Assembly (NCBI GenBank): GCA_964036295.1
Contig: OZ038471.1
Coordinates: forward strand, 11,426,184-11,490,183
DNA: 64,000 bases
Origin: Plumapathes pennacea
Taxonomy: Eukaryota > Cnidaria > Anthozoa > Antipatharia > Myriopathidae
Direction: 5' to 3'
A program made the translations under genes and the position numbers. Shown piece after piece: positions 7,874 to 15,791 of this stretch (within the stretch, counting starts at the first letter, position 1; each line of letters starts with the position of its first letter). Below the pieces are notes generated by a model that made no database searches, was not told where the DNA came from, and was given only the letters and a program-made list of their open reading frames with translations.

Positions 7874-8406
7874 CGCCGTTTTCCGTTTTTTGAAGCATTT
7901 CCAAGTCCAAGTTTTCTTTTTTTATCAATTAAAAATCTAGCAGTTTGACCCCATTTAGGTACATCTTTGTATGGTAATTTATCAATTTCTTCAACCATTT
8001 TTTTGTCGCAATCGTGCTTCGACGTGACCCCTCGATCATAGCAAATATCATGATATGCAGCAATGCGATCTATTTTGTTGTATGGTTGAACGTGCCATTT
8101 AGTAACTTCTCCAGTGTTTTTATCGTATTCAAGTTGTTCATCCAATGGGTTGTATGGGGTGATACAAAGGCATCAGCCCATATATTTATAACTTCCTGGA
8201 GTCCATCCTGACTTTTTTTTGGGTAATTTACCAATGGCTGCATGAATGTCGAATTTTCCGCCTTCCTGTGTGCTTACAAAGCAACTTTTCTTGCCATTAC
8301 AAGTCACACATCGCGAGCTAATCATTTTTTTACCATTCTTTGTCATTTTTATATTTTCGTCGTGACCTTGAGTTTTAGATTTGCATTTTACACAGTGACT
8401 TAACAT
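7870..8406 (-). pseudogene. Zinc-ribbon / phospholipase A2 protein, broken by an in-frame TGA
   Basis: Two stretches share one frame and are separated only by a TGA at 8173-8175. The first (8173-8406) starts MLSHCVKCKSKTQ and has two Cys-x2-Cys pairs, a zinc ribbon common in these viruses. The second (7870-8172) has the phospholipase A2 signature: an NPLDEQ segment like the calcium loop, then AAYHDICYDRG with the His-Asp catalytic pair and HDCDKKM. PLA2 domains in parvovirus and adintovirus virions are thought to help escape from endosomes. The stop falls just before the calcium loop, with a few extra codons there, so the domain is interrupted. Whether readthrough occurs is unknown. The last 4 bases overlap the integrase frame. 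Confidence 0.8.
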
Positions 8407-8453
8407 ATATTATTGTTTAGATTAAAGTGGCGAGTTTTTGAGCGTCTATTGGT

Positions 8454-8810
8454 TTACAATCTATTGGCAAGTCGTTGTGAAATATCATCAACTTCACGAT
8501 TGATCAAACTTCCAACATATTTTTTGGCTTTGGTTTTAGCAAAATCACGCAGGTAGTCGCTTTGTAGAGCTTGTTTGGAACCTTGCTTCAACATTTTTTT
8601 GGCCGCCTGCGCGCTTGCATGAAACAACGCATCACCCCATCCAATTCCACCACTTTGACTTCCAGTGGCCTTCACGAATCGACTTTTCGTTGCTCCACAA
8701 GATGCACAGATACATTTCATCATTTTTCTGCCATTTTTTGCTGTGATATATTGTTCACTTCCATCCTGACATTGAGTTTCTTTTCTCTCCTTTACGCAAT
8801 AGCTTAACAT
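8454..8810 (-). CDS. Zinc-ribbon virion-type protein
   Basis: I place the start at the ATG at 8810, which follows a TATATAT run and gives MLSYCVKERKET; an open frame continues upstream to 8897. The 118-residue product has a zinc-ribbon-like N-terminus resembling the neighbouring PLA2 protein: NGRKMMK...CASCGATKSRFVKA. The first pair is reduced (Cys followed by Glu instead of a second Cys), so zinc binding may be weakened. The C-terminal half is an alanine- and lysine-rich amphipathic region (QAAKKMLKQGSKQALQ). It lies between the packaging ATPase and the PLA2 gene, suggesting a virion component. Function is not established. Confidence 0.7.
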   Translation of the reverse strand: MLSYCVKERKETQCQDGSEQYITAKNGRKMMKCICASCGATKSRFVKATGSQSGGIGWGDALFHASAQAAKKMLKQGSKQALQSDYLRDFAKTKAKKYVGSLINREVDDISQRLANRL

Positions 8811-8823
8811 ATATATACATACG

Positions 8824-9462
8824 TTAGACAACCTCGTTAAAGTTTTTTTTGCATGTTTTTTTGACTTTGTCGATGTAAGCAAAGTCGTATTGACCACTTG
8901 TGCACTTTTTATATTGATCTTTAGAAATTCCAGTTTCTCGAGAAATCATGTTTACTTCATTTGTTGATGGAAAATTATAAATACAAAAATGACTGCAATT
9001 CAATCTTATATTTTTTGGACACATGAAAAATGATTGTGATAAGTAAATAACGCTTGCGTTTTTGTGTCTAGCTTGTAAAAAGTAGTCAATAATGCGATCT
9101 TGATTCTTGTCGCATACAAAATCGTCGAAAATGACTAATTTTTGGGAGTTTACATCAATTTCGTCGACGGGTGTAATTTCATCATTTGACTTTTTAATGA
9201 CGTCGTAACCAACCTTTTTTGAAATTGGTTGAAATATATCCATCAATTTTTTATATTTTGATTGATCCAAATTTTTTGCGTAAAGATGTATTGAGTCGAA
9301 ATATAACAATCGTAGGATCAAATTTAATAGCAAATTGGTTTTTCCAGATCCAGAACTTCCACATATCAATAAACGGAACAATTGTTTTGGCATAAATTCA
9401 CATCCTTGTCTTTGTTTAAAATTAGTTGGGTCGTCCTTAACATCATAGTTGAATATTTTCAT
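8824..9462 (-). CDS. FtsK/HerA-type DNA packaging ATPase
   Basis: A 212-residue ATPase with Walker A GSSGSGKTN (35-43), Walker B KLVIFDDF (108-115) and a following IYLSQS segment typical of A32-like packaging motors. The length fits Polinton and adintovirus ATPases. It would pump the linear genome into the capsid built from the major capsid and penton proteins encoded on the opposite strand. The ATG at 9462 is first in the left-hand gene block and faces the first right-hand gene across an 84-bp divergent intergenic region. The reading frame is intact. Confidence 0.93.
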   Translation of the reverse strand: MKIFNYDVKDDPTNFKQRQGCEFMPKQLFRLLICGSSGSGKTNLLLNLILRLLYFDSIHLYAKNLDQSKYKKLMDIFQPISKKVGYDVIKKSNDEITPVDEIDVNSQKLVIFDDFVCDKNQDRIIDYFLQARHKNASVIYLSQSFFMCPKNIRLNCSHFCIYNFPSTNEVNMISRETGISKDQYKKCTSGQYDFAYIDKVKKTCKKNFNEVV

Positions 9463-9546
9463 TATACATTACATTACACAAGTTGAAGTTAAGTGTAATT
9501 TGTGGACTTAAGTGTGTGAATAATTATGTTATGTAACTTATGTTAT
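9463..9546. promoter_or_regulatory. Divergent intergenic promoter region
   Basis: This 84-bp A/T-rich gap separates the leftward and rightward gene blocks. On the plus strand TGTAAC (9532-9537) precedes TTATATG at the next start. On the minus strand the ATPase start follows GTGTAATGTAATGTATA. It is the natural switch point between the two blocks. Confidence 0.5.
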
Positions 9547-9549
9547 ATG
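9532..9549 (+). promoter_or_regulatory. TGTAAC-type start signal
   Basis: TGTAACTTATGTTATATG: TGTAAC lies 9 bases before the ATG at 9547. It supports this start rather than the ATG at 9526, which lies upstream of the motif. Confidence 0.55.
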
Positions 9550-10614
9550 GAAATCGAAGAAATAAGACGTTTGGCTTTGAATGAAAAAAAGAGCCACGAC
9601 ATCGTGAACAAAATTTCAGATGAGATCAGTGCTGAACGTAATCGTGCAATTGATAGAGATATATTCGGTCAAGAACGTTTCAAGCCACTTGTTCGAATGC
9701 AAGAAAAAGTTCAAAGAGAGTTGCGCAATGAAACAAAAACTGAGGCTGATCAAAGACAGGATGCATTGATTGGCAAGTTAGGAGAAAATCAAGAGGCTAT
9801 TATCGACAGAATGAATAAAAATCTTGACGTCGATATGAATGATTTTTTGGAAATGTTCATGCCTGAGGAACTACAATATTTACAAGCCATCAACATAAAC
9901 GTCCTTAAATTAAATGAATTGACGGTTGAAGAGTTGATACAGATGCGTGAAGACGTTTTGAATACGATAAAATCGAAAAAGAAACAAAAAAAAAGTCAAC
10001 AAAAAACCTTTCAAATCTTAGCACTCACGAAATTGTTGGATGTATTACGAATCATCATCGCAATAAAACAACATTTAAGACAAAAGGGGGTTATGCCAAG
10101 GGAGTCGTACACAACTACTGGTTCTGGAAGAAAACCACGAAACTACAAGCAACCAAAACGCAACGCTTATAAAATCAATGGAGGAAATTATGGTGGTTTA
10201 ACGATAAATGTGCCTCGTCTGATGAATGAAATGATAGTTGAGGCAACAAAAAATGGACGACGAATATATGAAAACAGGGCTGACAAAAGTTTAATCGATT
10301 TATTGACGAAAAGATTTGATCCAAAAAAACGTTACAGTTCAAATGCTTTGCAAGTGTTCAACGATTTGAATTTGCTGTCTGGAATTCCAATTCATCGCAG
10401 TTCGGGAAAATCAAAACTTGGGGCTGGGAACGTTTATTACACGAAGCCTGAACAGCTGATTAATAGATTAAAGTTGCTAACTGGTACTCGTCAAGCAGGC
10501 AATAATAACCTTCAGATAAGAAATGAAATTTGGCAAATCATCGATCACCTTTTTAAAAATTCATTTATAACGAAAGAACAACACGACGCTTATGTCAATA
10601 ACTTTTTAATGTAA
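9547..10614 (+). CDS. Hypothetical adintovirus protein, probably virion-associated
   Basis: About 355 residues from the ATG chosen because it directly follows the TGTAAC/TATATG signal. The first half is a charged, helix-rich region (EKKSHDIVNK, RMQEKVQREL, EEL.QM.ED) with a strongly basic KSKKKQKKSQQ stretch near 150. The middle has a glycine- and lysine-rich linker (SGRKPRNYKQPKR). The C-terminal 150 residues form a compact domain (GGLTINVPRLMNEM, NDLNLLSGIP, SGKSKLGAG). I recognise no enzyme motif. Its place as the first gene of the rightward block, next to the penton gene, suggests a structural or core protein. Confidence 0.65.
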   Translation: MEIEEIRRLALNEKKSHDIVNKISDEISAERNRAIDRDIFGQERFKPLVRMQEKVQRELRNETKTEADQRQDALIGKLGENQEAIIDRMNKNLDVDMNDFLEMFMPEELQYLQAININVLKLNELTVEELIQMREDVLNTIKSKKKQKKSQQKTFQILALTKLLDVLRIIIAIKQHLRQKGVMPRESYTTTGSGRKPRNYKQPKRNAYKINGGNYGGLTINVPRLMNEMIVEATKNGRRIYENRADKSLIDLLTKRFDPKKRYSSNALQVFNDLNLLSGIPIHRSSGKSKLGAGNVYYTKPEQLINRLKLLTGTRQAGNNNLQIRNEIWQIIDHLFKNSFITKEQHDAYVNNFLM

Positions 10615-10624
10615 GGTATAATAT

Positions 10625-11392
10625 ATGAGTGAAAACTATGATATACCAATAACAATCCAAAGTGTAGATGGCATTCCAGGTTCGAAAAGTCATGATTTTA
10701 CTGTAAGATTTAGTGATCCGATACGCCTTTCAGAAAATATGAACCATTTGCTCGCCGTTAAAGAAATAGATATGAGTTATAGCTGGATGAACATTAGTTC
10801 AAAATACAACAATAACGAAATAAAATATTCAAAAGATAATGGAACCTCGTGGAAAACTATTAAAATAAGTGATGGAAATTTTAGTTATAACGATTTAAAC
10901 GACTATTTTGGTTTTTTTATAACTTCTAATGGAGATAATATAAGTGAAAATAAAGTTGGTGTTCAAATTAGTTTCGACAAAGCTGTTTTTCAATGTTTAA
11001 TAACACTTGAAGATGGATATCAACTCGACTTGAGGCCATCGAATTTTAATGAATTAATAGGCTTTAATAAACGCATAATTACGGCTACAAGTTTTTCAGA
11101 TTTTGTGCCCAACATTACCAGATCTGTTGATTCATTATTATTGCGTACAAACGTGCTTTCCAACACCTTAGATAGTGCTAACTGGACGAACGTGGCCTGC
11201 ACAATAAACGTGGACAACCTCCCCCTCACATACCCCTTTCATGTTTCATATTTGCACCTCGCTTTTAATAAATTGAACACTACAACGTTGCAAGAAATGC
11301 GTTTTTATATAACAGATGCACTTGGACGTCCAGTAGATTTAAATTCCGCACCCGTAACGATAAATTTACTGCTGAGAAGCGTTCCAAGATGA
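10625..11392 (+). CDS. Penton / minor capsid protein (single jelly roll)
   Basis: A 255-residue protein matching the minor capsid family of Polintons and adintoviruses in pattern: an N-terminal beta-rich segment, SYSWMNISSKYNNNEIKYS, a W-containing strand, DGNFSYNDLNDYF, and the C-terminal PNITRSVDSLLLRTNV block. These proteins form single jelly-roll pentons at capsid vertices, where fibres usually attach. It starts at an ATG in GTATAATATATG, 10 bases after the previous stop. The frame is intact with no signal peptide. It probably works with the major capsid gene at 11878 and the fibre-like genes downstream. Confidence 0.85.
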   Translation: MSENYDIPITIQSVDGIPGSKSHDFTVRFSDPIRLSENMNHLLAVKEIDMSYSWMNISSKYNNNEIKYSKDNGTSWKTIKISDGNFSYNDLNDYFGFFITSNGDNISENKVGVQISFDKAVFQCLITLEDGYQLDLRPSNFNELIGFNKRIITATSFSDFVPNITRSVDSLLLRTNVLSNTLDSANWTNVACTINVDNLPLTYPFHVSYLHLAFNKLNTTTLQEMRFYITDALGRPVDLNSAPVTINLLLRSVPR

Positions 11393-11437
11393 AACGATCG
11401 AATGTTTGAAGTTCAATGTTTGTGTAGTTTATTATAT

Positions 11438-11851
11438 ATGAGTAGACGCGAACGTGATGAATTTGGTGATCACATTTGGGATGAAGAAGAACATGGTGCA
11501 GGATTTATGGACGTTGCTTCAAAGGTTTTTGCAAAAATGACTGGCAAAGCAGCGCAAGAAATTGGAAAGAAGGCACTAAGTGCAGCAGTCACAAAATCGA
11601 GTGAACGGATTGGTTCAAAAATGGGAGACATCGCAGCGGACAAACTAGATCAAAAATTTGGAAGCAAATCGAAAAAACAACCAAAACCTTCACAAGAAAC
11701 AAAAAAAGAGGAAACTAAACCATTAATTAAAACGACAAACACAAAAGGCGATCAAATCGTCAAAGAATTACAAAAATCGTCATCCAATCAAAATCCTTCA
11801 AAATCCACAAACACTATATCTTCACAATTTGATGAAATATTGAACATGTGA
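11438..11851 (+). CDS. Basic, alanine/lysine-rich virion-type protein
   Basis: I choose the ATG at 11438 (in TTATATATG), giving MSRRERDEFGDH and 137 residues. An upstream ATG at 11402 would add 12 residues. After an acidic head (HIWDEEEHGAG) there is an amphipathic helix-like segment (VASKVFAKMTGKAAQEIGKKAL) and a low-complexity tail rich in Lys, Ser, Pro and Thr. No enzyme motif is present. The amphipathic helix behind a short leader recalls adenovirus membrane-active or core proteins, but that is only a resemblance. It sits between the penton and major capsid genes. Confidence 0.6.
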   Translation: MSRRERDEFGDHIWDEEEHGAGFMDVASKVFAKMTGKAAQEIGKKALSAAVTKSSERIGSKMGDIAADKLDQKFGSKSKKQPKPSQETKKEETKPLIKTTNTKGDQIVKELQKSSSNQNPSKSTNTISSQFDEILNM

Positions 11852-11860
11852 CGTTGCTTA

Positions 11861-11880
11861 TGTAACTCATAATATATATG
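11861..11880 (+). promoter_or_regulatory. TGTAAC-type start signal, major capsid gene
   Basis: TGTAACTCATAATATATATG, with TGTAAC 11 bases before the major capsid ATG. It is among the strongest matches to the shared motif. Confidence 0.6.
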
Positions 11881-13236
11881 GCTAATTTTAGGTCTCCTGA
11901 TGTGCTAAAAAGATACGAGTACTTTAATTTTCAATTACAGAATGTGATAAGATTGCCTGCCAATAACCAATTTCAAGCAAAGAATGGATACAAATTTTCG
12001 GTGGATTCCTCTGGTGATTCGTTTCCATTTGATTGGTACAATGCTTATGTTGAAGTGGATTTTAACGTAAATCAGAAAGATGGCGGCGGCGGATTTGCTG
12101 CAGACACTGAAGTTGCTACAATCAATGGCGCCCACTCCTTGATAAACAAAATAAATGTGTCATTTGGAGGCGACGATTTGATCAATATTCCAAGGTGTAA
12201 CCATGGTGTTAACGTAAAAAATTTGCTTGACTACAGTGACGAATATAGCAAAAAGGTGGCTCCATCAACATTCCACCACCTCGACACTTCAACGCACGCT
12301 AGTTCGGCAGAATATTTATATCGACAAGTAACACACCGAAGAAATGCGGCTAATAATGCAGACGAGGCTGGGCTCATGATCGATTCAGTCAATCCTAATT
12401 ACAATGCAGGATTCTCAAAACGTAAGACCTTGCTTCAGGCAGCCGCGTCAAATAACGTAATTATACCATTAAATCGATATGCATTCTTCGAAAGTTTTAA
12501 ACGACAGATAGCACCCAATGGTTTGATCAATATCACTCTAGATTTAGAAAACGATGACAATGTTATATTCCGGGCAGGTGCGGAAGTCGCGAGATAAGTA
12601 GTTACACAAATGCGATTATGGGTGCCAAAACTGATCTTCAATTCTACAGGCTTGAATATGTACGTCGATCAATACCTCAAACCTCGCACTTGGACGTTCT
12701 TGATGGAGAAAATTGAGAGCTCTGATCCAATTAGAAGTCAATCTGGAACATGGAGAGTTGATACAGGAATTACAAAACCAAGACACGTTTTCATTTGGGC
12801 ATTAAATAATGCAAAATTGAATGACCAAACGCAAAATATGTTCGTGTTCAACACTTACAACATGGCCAATAATCGTTCATTTTCTGCAGCTAATTTGCAA
12901 CTAGGTTCATCGTCTTTTTATCCCCAGGCACAAAATTGGAATCCAACTACACAGATCAGCAAAACTTTTCGACAAGTGTTTCAGTACAACAAAGCATTCA
13001 ATGACTTTTTATCTGGTACATCTATAGATTTGAAGATGTTTCAAGATTTGTATGGTTTATTGTACTTTGATCTCAGAAACCAAGAAAGTGAACTTAAATC
13101 AGCAATGCCAAAATTAACGTTTGCGTATACTTTGAACGACGTTCCAAATGCTGATATTCTTTTCTTCGCTTTAATATTGTACGAAAAAGACGTGAGTATC
13201 GACATCGCTAGTGGTAAGGCTAAATTGCGAGTCTAA
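11878..13236 (+). pseudogene. Major capsid protein (double jelly roll) with one in-frame stop
   Basis: One frame runs from 11878 to 13236, interrupted only by TAA at 12595-12597. The first part has 239 codons; the second resumes in the same frame and has the next ATG at 12610. The total of about 450 codons fits Polinton/adintovirus hexon-like proteins. Segments include NGYKFSVDSSGDSFPFDWYN near the N-terminus, NKINVSFGGDDL, and in the second half MRLWVPKLIFNSTGLNMYV, followed by LKPRTW and ending FALILYEKDV. Two stacked jelly rolls make the trimeric capsomer. The stop falls about halfway, near the boundary between the jelly rolls. Readthrough or two separate polypeptides are possible, but simple decay or a base error is the plainest reading. 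Confidence 0.88.
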
Positions 13237-13289
13237 ACGTGTGTAATTGAAGCTTTGTGTTGTCGTGCTGCTTATATAACGTATAACAT

Positions 13290-14081
13290 ATGACGACTTA
13301 TCATTCACATGGCGTAAATCTTACAGAAGGTCAAAAAAGAACTCTTGCAAATGCGATCCTAAAAAAAACAGCAGTTACCCTAAGATTGTCAAAAAATCAA
13401 CTTTCTGGAAGTGATAACTTAGCGCTTACAAAGACACAAATTAGTAAAATCCGAAAAGCAACGCGAGATGGAAAAGGAGTTGATATAAAAATAAGCAGAT
13501 CTCAAATTCCTAAAATTGGTTCTGGTTTTGGACGTTCATTATTTAAATTAGGCTCAAGATTTCTTCCAAAATTAATCCCAGCCGCGAAAAAAGTTGGTTC
13601 AAAAGTTTTGCCTGGACTTGCAACAGGCGCACTTTCGAGTTTAGGAAGCCACGCAACTGACAAAATCTTAGGTAATGGTATGCAAAATGGTGGTTTTTTC
13701 ATTCAACCAAGTATGTTAAACAAAATATTACCTTATAGCAATTACTTAACGACCAAACAAAGAAGCGACGTAATGCGTGGCTTAAATATGATGAGTCCAG
13801 TATTTTTAAAGCTCAACAAAACACAAAGCGGTGGTTTTTTAGGTACGCTTTTGGCATCAATGCTTTTACCAGCTGCTGTAGAAGGCATTTCTGAATTAGC
13901 ATCAGGAAGTGGTCTTCAAAATAGACCATCGTACAACCACAGACCTCCTCCAAGACGATATTGGCCAAAACCAACTCAAAACGGAGGATTAGTCCTTCCT
14001 TATCAATACACGAGGCCGCCACCATTCATTGGAAATTGGCCTCGTGGAGGAGGAAAAAAAAAAACTCAGGAAAGGGACTGA
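13290..14081 (+). CDS. Basic core / membrane-active-like virion protein
   Basis: 263 residues. The N-terminal half has LTEGQKRTLANAILKKTAVT, then a twofold pattern of VTLRLSKNQLSG and VDIKISRSQIPK, a block common in adintovirus and cnidarian Polinton proteins. A hydrophobic, glycine/alanine-rich stretch follows (RFLPKLIPAAKKVGSKVLPG, LATGALSSLG), then GGFLGTLLASMLLPAAVEGI, a likely membrane-active helix. The tail is proline-rich (RPPPRRYWPKP) and ends GGGKKKTQERD. The run of 11 A in the last codons (14054-14064) could cause slippage. The stop TGA overlaps the candidate ATG of the protease gene. A role in genome condensation or membrane penetration is inferred, not shown. Confidence 0.65.
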   Translation: MTTYHSHGVNLTEGQKRTLANAILKKTAVTLRLSKNQLSGSDNLALTKTQISKIRKATRDGKGVDIKISRSQIPKIGSGFGRSLFKLGSRFLPKLIPAAKKVGSKVLPGLATGALSSLGSHATDKILGNGMQNGGFFIQPSMLNKILPYSNYLTTKQRSDVMRGLNMMSPVFLKLNKTQSGGFLGTLLASMLLPAAVEGISELASGSGLQNRPSYNHRPPPRRYWPKPTQNGGLVLPYQYTRPPPFIGNWPRGGGKKKTQERD

Positions 14082-14083
14082 TG

Positions 14084-14622
14084 ATGGGCGATTATTACAC
14101 TCCAAGAACAAAACGAAAGTTCGATCGCACAGTTTATCGAATGCTTGGGTCAATAATGTAAAACCACAATTTGTTGATATTCCAATAAGCAACGTCGATA
14201 TAGAAAACTGGGCAAGATATTTCAAGATTCGCAACTTCAATGGTGTGATTTCAAAAGACCAAATGAAAAATGAAATGAAAAAAGGATTTTGGGTGATTAA
14301 TCTAGACGATCAAATCGGCCAAGGAACTCATTGGGTATTATTAATCATTAAAAACGACAAAATTCTATATTTCGACTCATCTGGAATGAAACCGCCAATG
14401 CGTGTTTTACGACTCTCAAAAAGCATGAATTTACCATATTTTTACAACTCAAGTCAGTATCAACATTTGAAAAGTGTGTTGTGTGGATATTTTGTTTTGT
14501 ACTTCATGAACGAAATGAATAAAGGAAAGAGTTTTTACGAAATTGTCAGAAAGTTATCGATGAAAGACATGATAAAAAACGAAAAATTCATAATCAACTA
14601 TTTCACAAATCATCGTCACTAA
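14084..14622 (+). CDS. Adenain-type cysteine protease, start region frame-disturbed
   Basis: The catalytic frame is open from 14029 to 14622 and carries the adenain triad in order: GTHWV (His), YFDSS (Asp), SSQYQ (Gln), then LCGYFVLYF (Cys), with Gln and Cys 7 residues apart as in adenovirus protease. It would process capsid and core precursors during maturation. This frame has no ATG before the active domain. The best starts, ATG at 14081 or 14084 overlapping the upstream stop (TGATGATG), lie in another frame, which runs 26-27 codons to a TAA at 14159-14161. A single-base indel between about 14090 and 14160 would explain this. Slippage at the upstream A11 run is an alternative. Confidence 0.85.
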
Positions 14623-14636
14623 AAAACTAATTGTAT

Positions 14637-15773
14637 ATGGGATATATAAACGATTCAACTCAAAATCGGAGTCACCATCAAGATAGTTTACAAGGCTCAC
14701 ATTTAACAATTATTGAACAGGCAACAGGCCGTTTTGCAAATTCCACGCCTACAAGTTCAATTGACATCCGTAAGACAAACGACAACGTTAAATTTTACAA
14801 TCAAGGGAAGGAATACATGAGTGTCGACAAAGATCAAAACGTAACTTTTAATAAAACTCCATCAACTGTTTTTAAACTACCAGAACGCGTACCTATAAAT
14901 CAACACACAAATCCACTATTAATAAAAAGACAAGCGTTCATCACTTCTTCCTCTTCGTACAACATCTTTGCAACAATTAAAGATTTATGGTCACAAACTT
15001 ATTCTGCAATAAACCACGCTATCGCGATCAAAGACCTTATCTTTAAAGAAATACGTGAAAAATACATCGACAAAACAGAAGGTTTAACGCAAGACCTAGA
15101 TTGTAATCTACACGAACTCAACGACGTCGATAAAATAAGAGTAAGAAAAGTCGTAGGGCTAGGAGACCCAAAAAAACTTCAAATCGTAGGAACGACAACT
15201 TGCGACGCTATTCAAAACTACACTACCCAATCACAACGCAATCACATCGCGAACATTGGTTTCGTCCTCGAGTCTACTCCTACAATTGATTACGCAATTT
15301 TTTATTGGTCGAGTTCATCCCACGCCATCAACGTTGGTAACATGATCTTTCCAATAAACTCAAAAGACGCGTTTGTGTCAAAAAGAAAGAGTCCAATTTG
15401 GGTAGGCGAAAACAACAAAGATTATCGATATTTAGGTAAAACGTACAAAGTAACACAATTCACGTTCAACAAACCAACATGGATAACCTCTTTAGAGGCA
15501 GGGGAGCGTTATCCTATGATCATGACAATACATCCTTTGTATCAAATCGGAAGCGAAAGAAACTTTAAAGTGCATTTAGATATAGAGGGGTACACGTCCT
15601 ACACTGCCACGGTAGAAAACGTTGTCAATAAAAACAACCCAATGTCGGCACTTGTGCCTGTTAACAAAAAAATGACAATTTACGCCGAAACCACAACCCC
15701 CGGTATTCCAAGGCTCGCCTTCATTCTCAAAATTGAATACCCAAACATGCCTTTCATGTTTTCGCCGTCATAA
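14637..15773 (+). CDS. Fibre-like protein A
   Basis: 378 residues from the ATG in TTGTATATG (two codons downstream of an earlier ATG). The N-terminus MGYINDSTQNRSHHQDSL is shared with the next gene and begins like the third, suggesting a common anchor, probably to the penton. A module with RFANSTPTSSIDIRK...YMSVDKDQNVTF and a linker follow. Next is a conserved neck KYIDKTEGLTQDLDCNLHEL, then DVDKIRVRK. The last 170 residues form a beta-rich head ending AFILKIEYPNMPF. The layout (anchor, shaft module, neck, head) is that of a trimeric attachment fibre. I recognise no database family. Receptor binding is inferred. Confidence 0.7.
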   Translation: MGYINDSTQNRSHHQDSLQGSHLTIIEQATGRFANSTPTSSIDIRKTNDNVKFYNQGKEYMSVDKDQNVTFNKTPSTVFKLPERVPINQHTNPLLIKRQAFITSSSSYNIFATIKDLWSQTYSAINHAIAIKDLIFKEIREKYIDKTEGLTQDLDCNLHELNDVDKIRVRKVVGLGDPKKLQIVGTTTCDAIQNYTTQSQRNHIANIGFVLESTPTIDYAIFYWSSSSHAINVGNMIFPINSKDAFVSKRKSPIWVGENNKDYRYLGKTYKVTQFTFNKPTWITSLEAGERYPMIMTIHPLYQIGSERNFKVHLDIEGYTSYTATVENVVNKNNPMSALVPVNKKMTIYAETTTPGIPRLAFILKIEYPNMPFMFSPS

Positions 15774-15774
15774 A

Positions 15775-15791
15775 TGTAACGTAATTATATG
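15775..15791 (+). promoter_or_regulatory. TGTAAC-type start signal, fibre-like B
   Basis: TGTAACGTAATTATATG, with TGTAAC 8 bases before the ATG. It is identical to the signal before fibre-like gene C. Confidence 0.6.

Noticed and set aside
9526-9546. Upstream ATG at 9526 as start of the first rightward gene
   Set aside because: It precedes the TGTAAC motif and would make the first codons part of the promoter-like sequence. The ATG at 9547 fits the pattern of the other genes.
12610-13236. Independent second capsid gene
   Set aside because: It is in the same frame as the preceding stretch with only one stop between, has no own start signal and lacks TGTAAC. It is better read as the second half of the major capsid gene.
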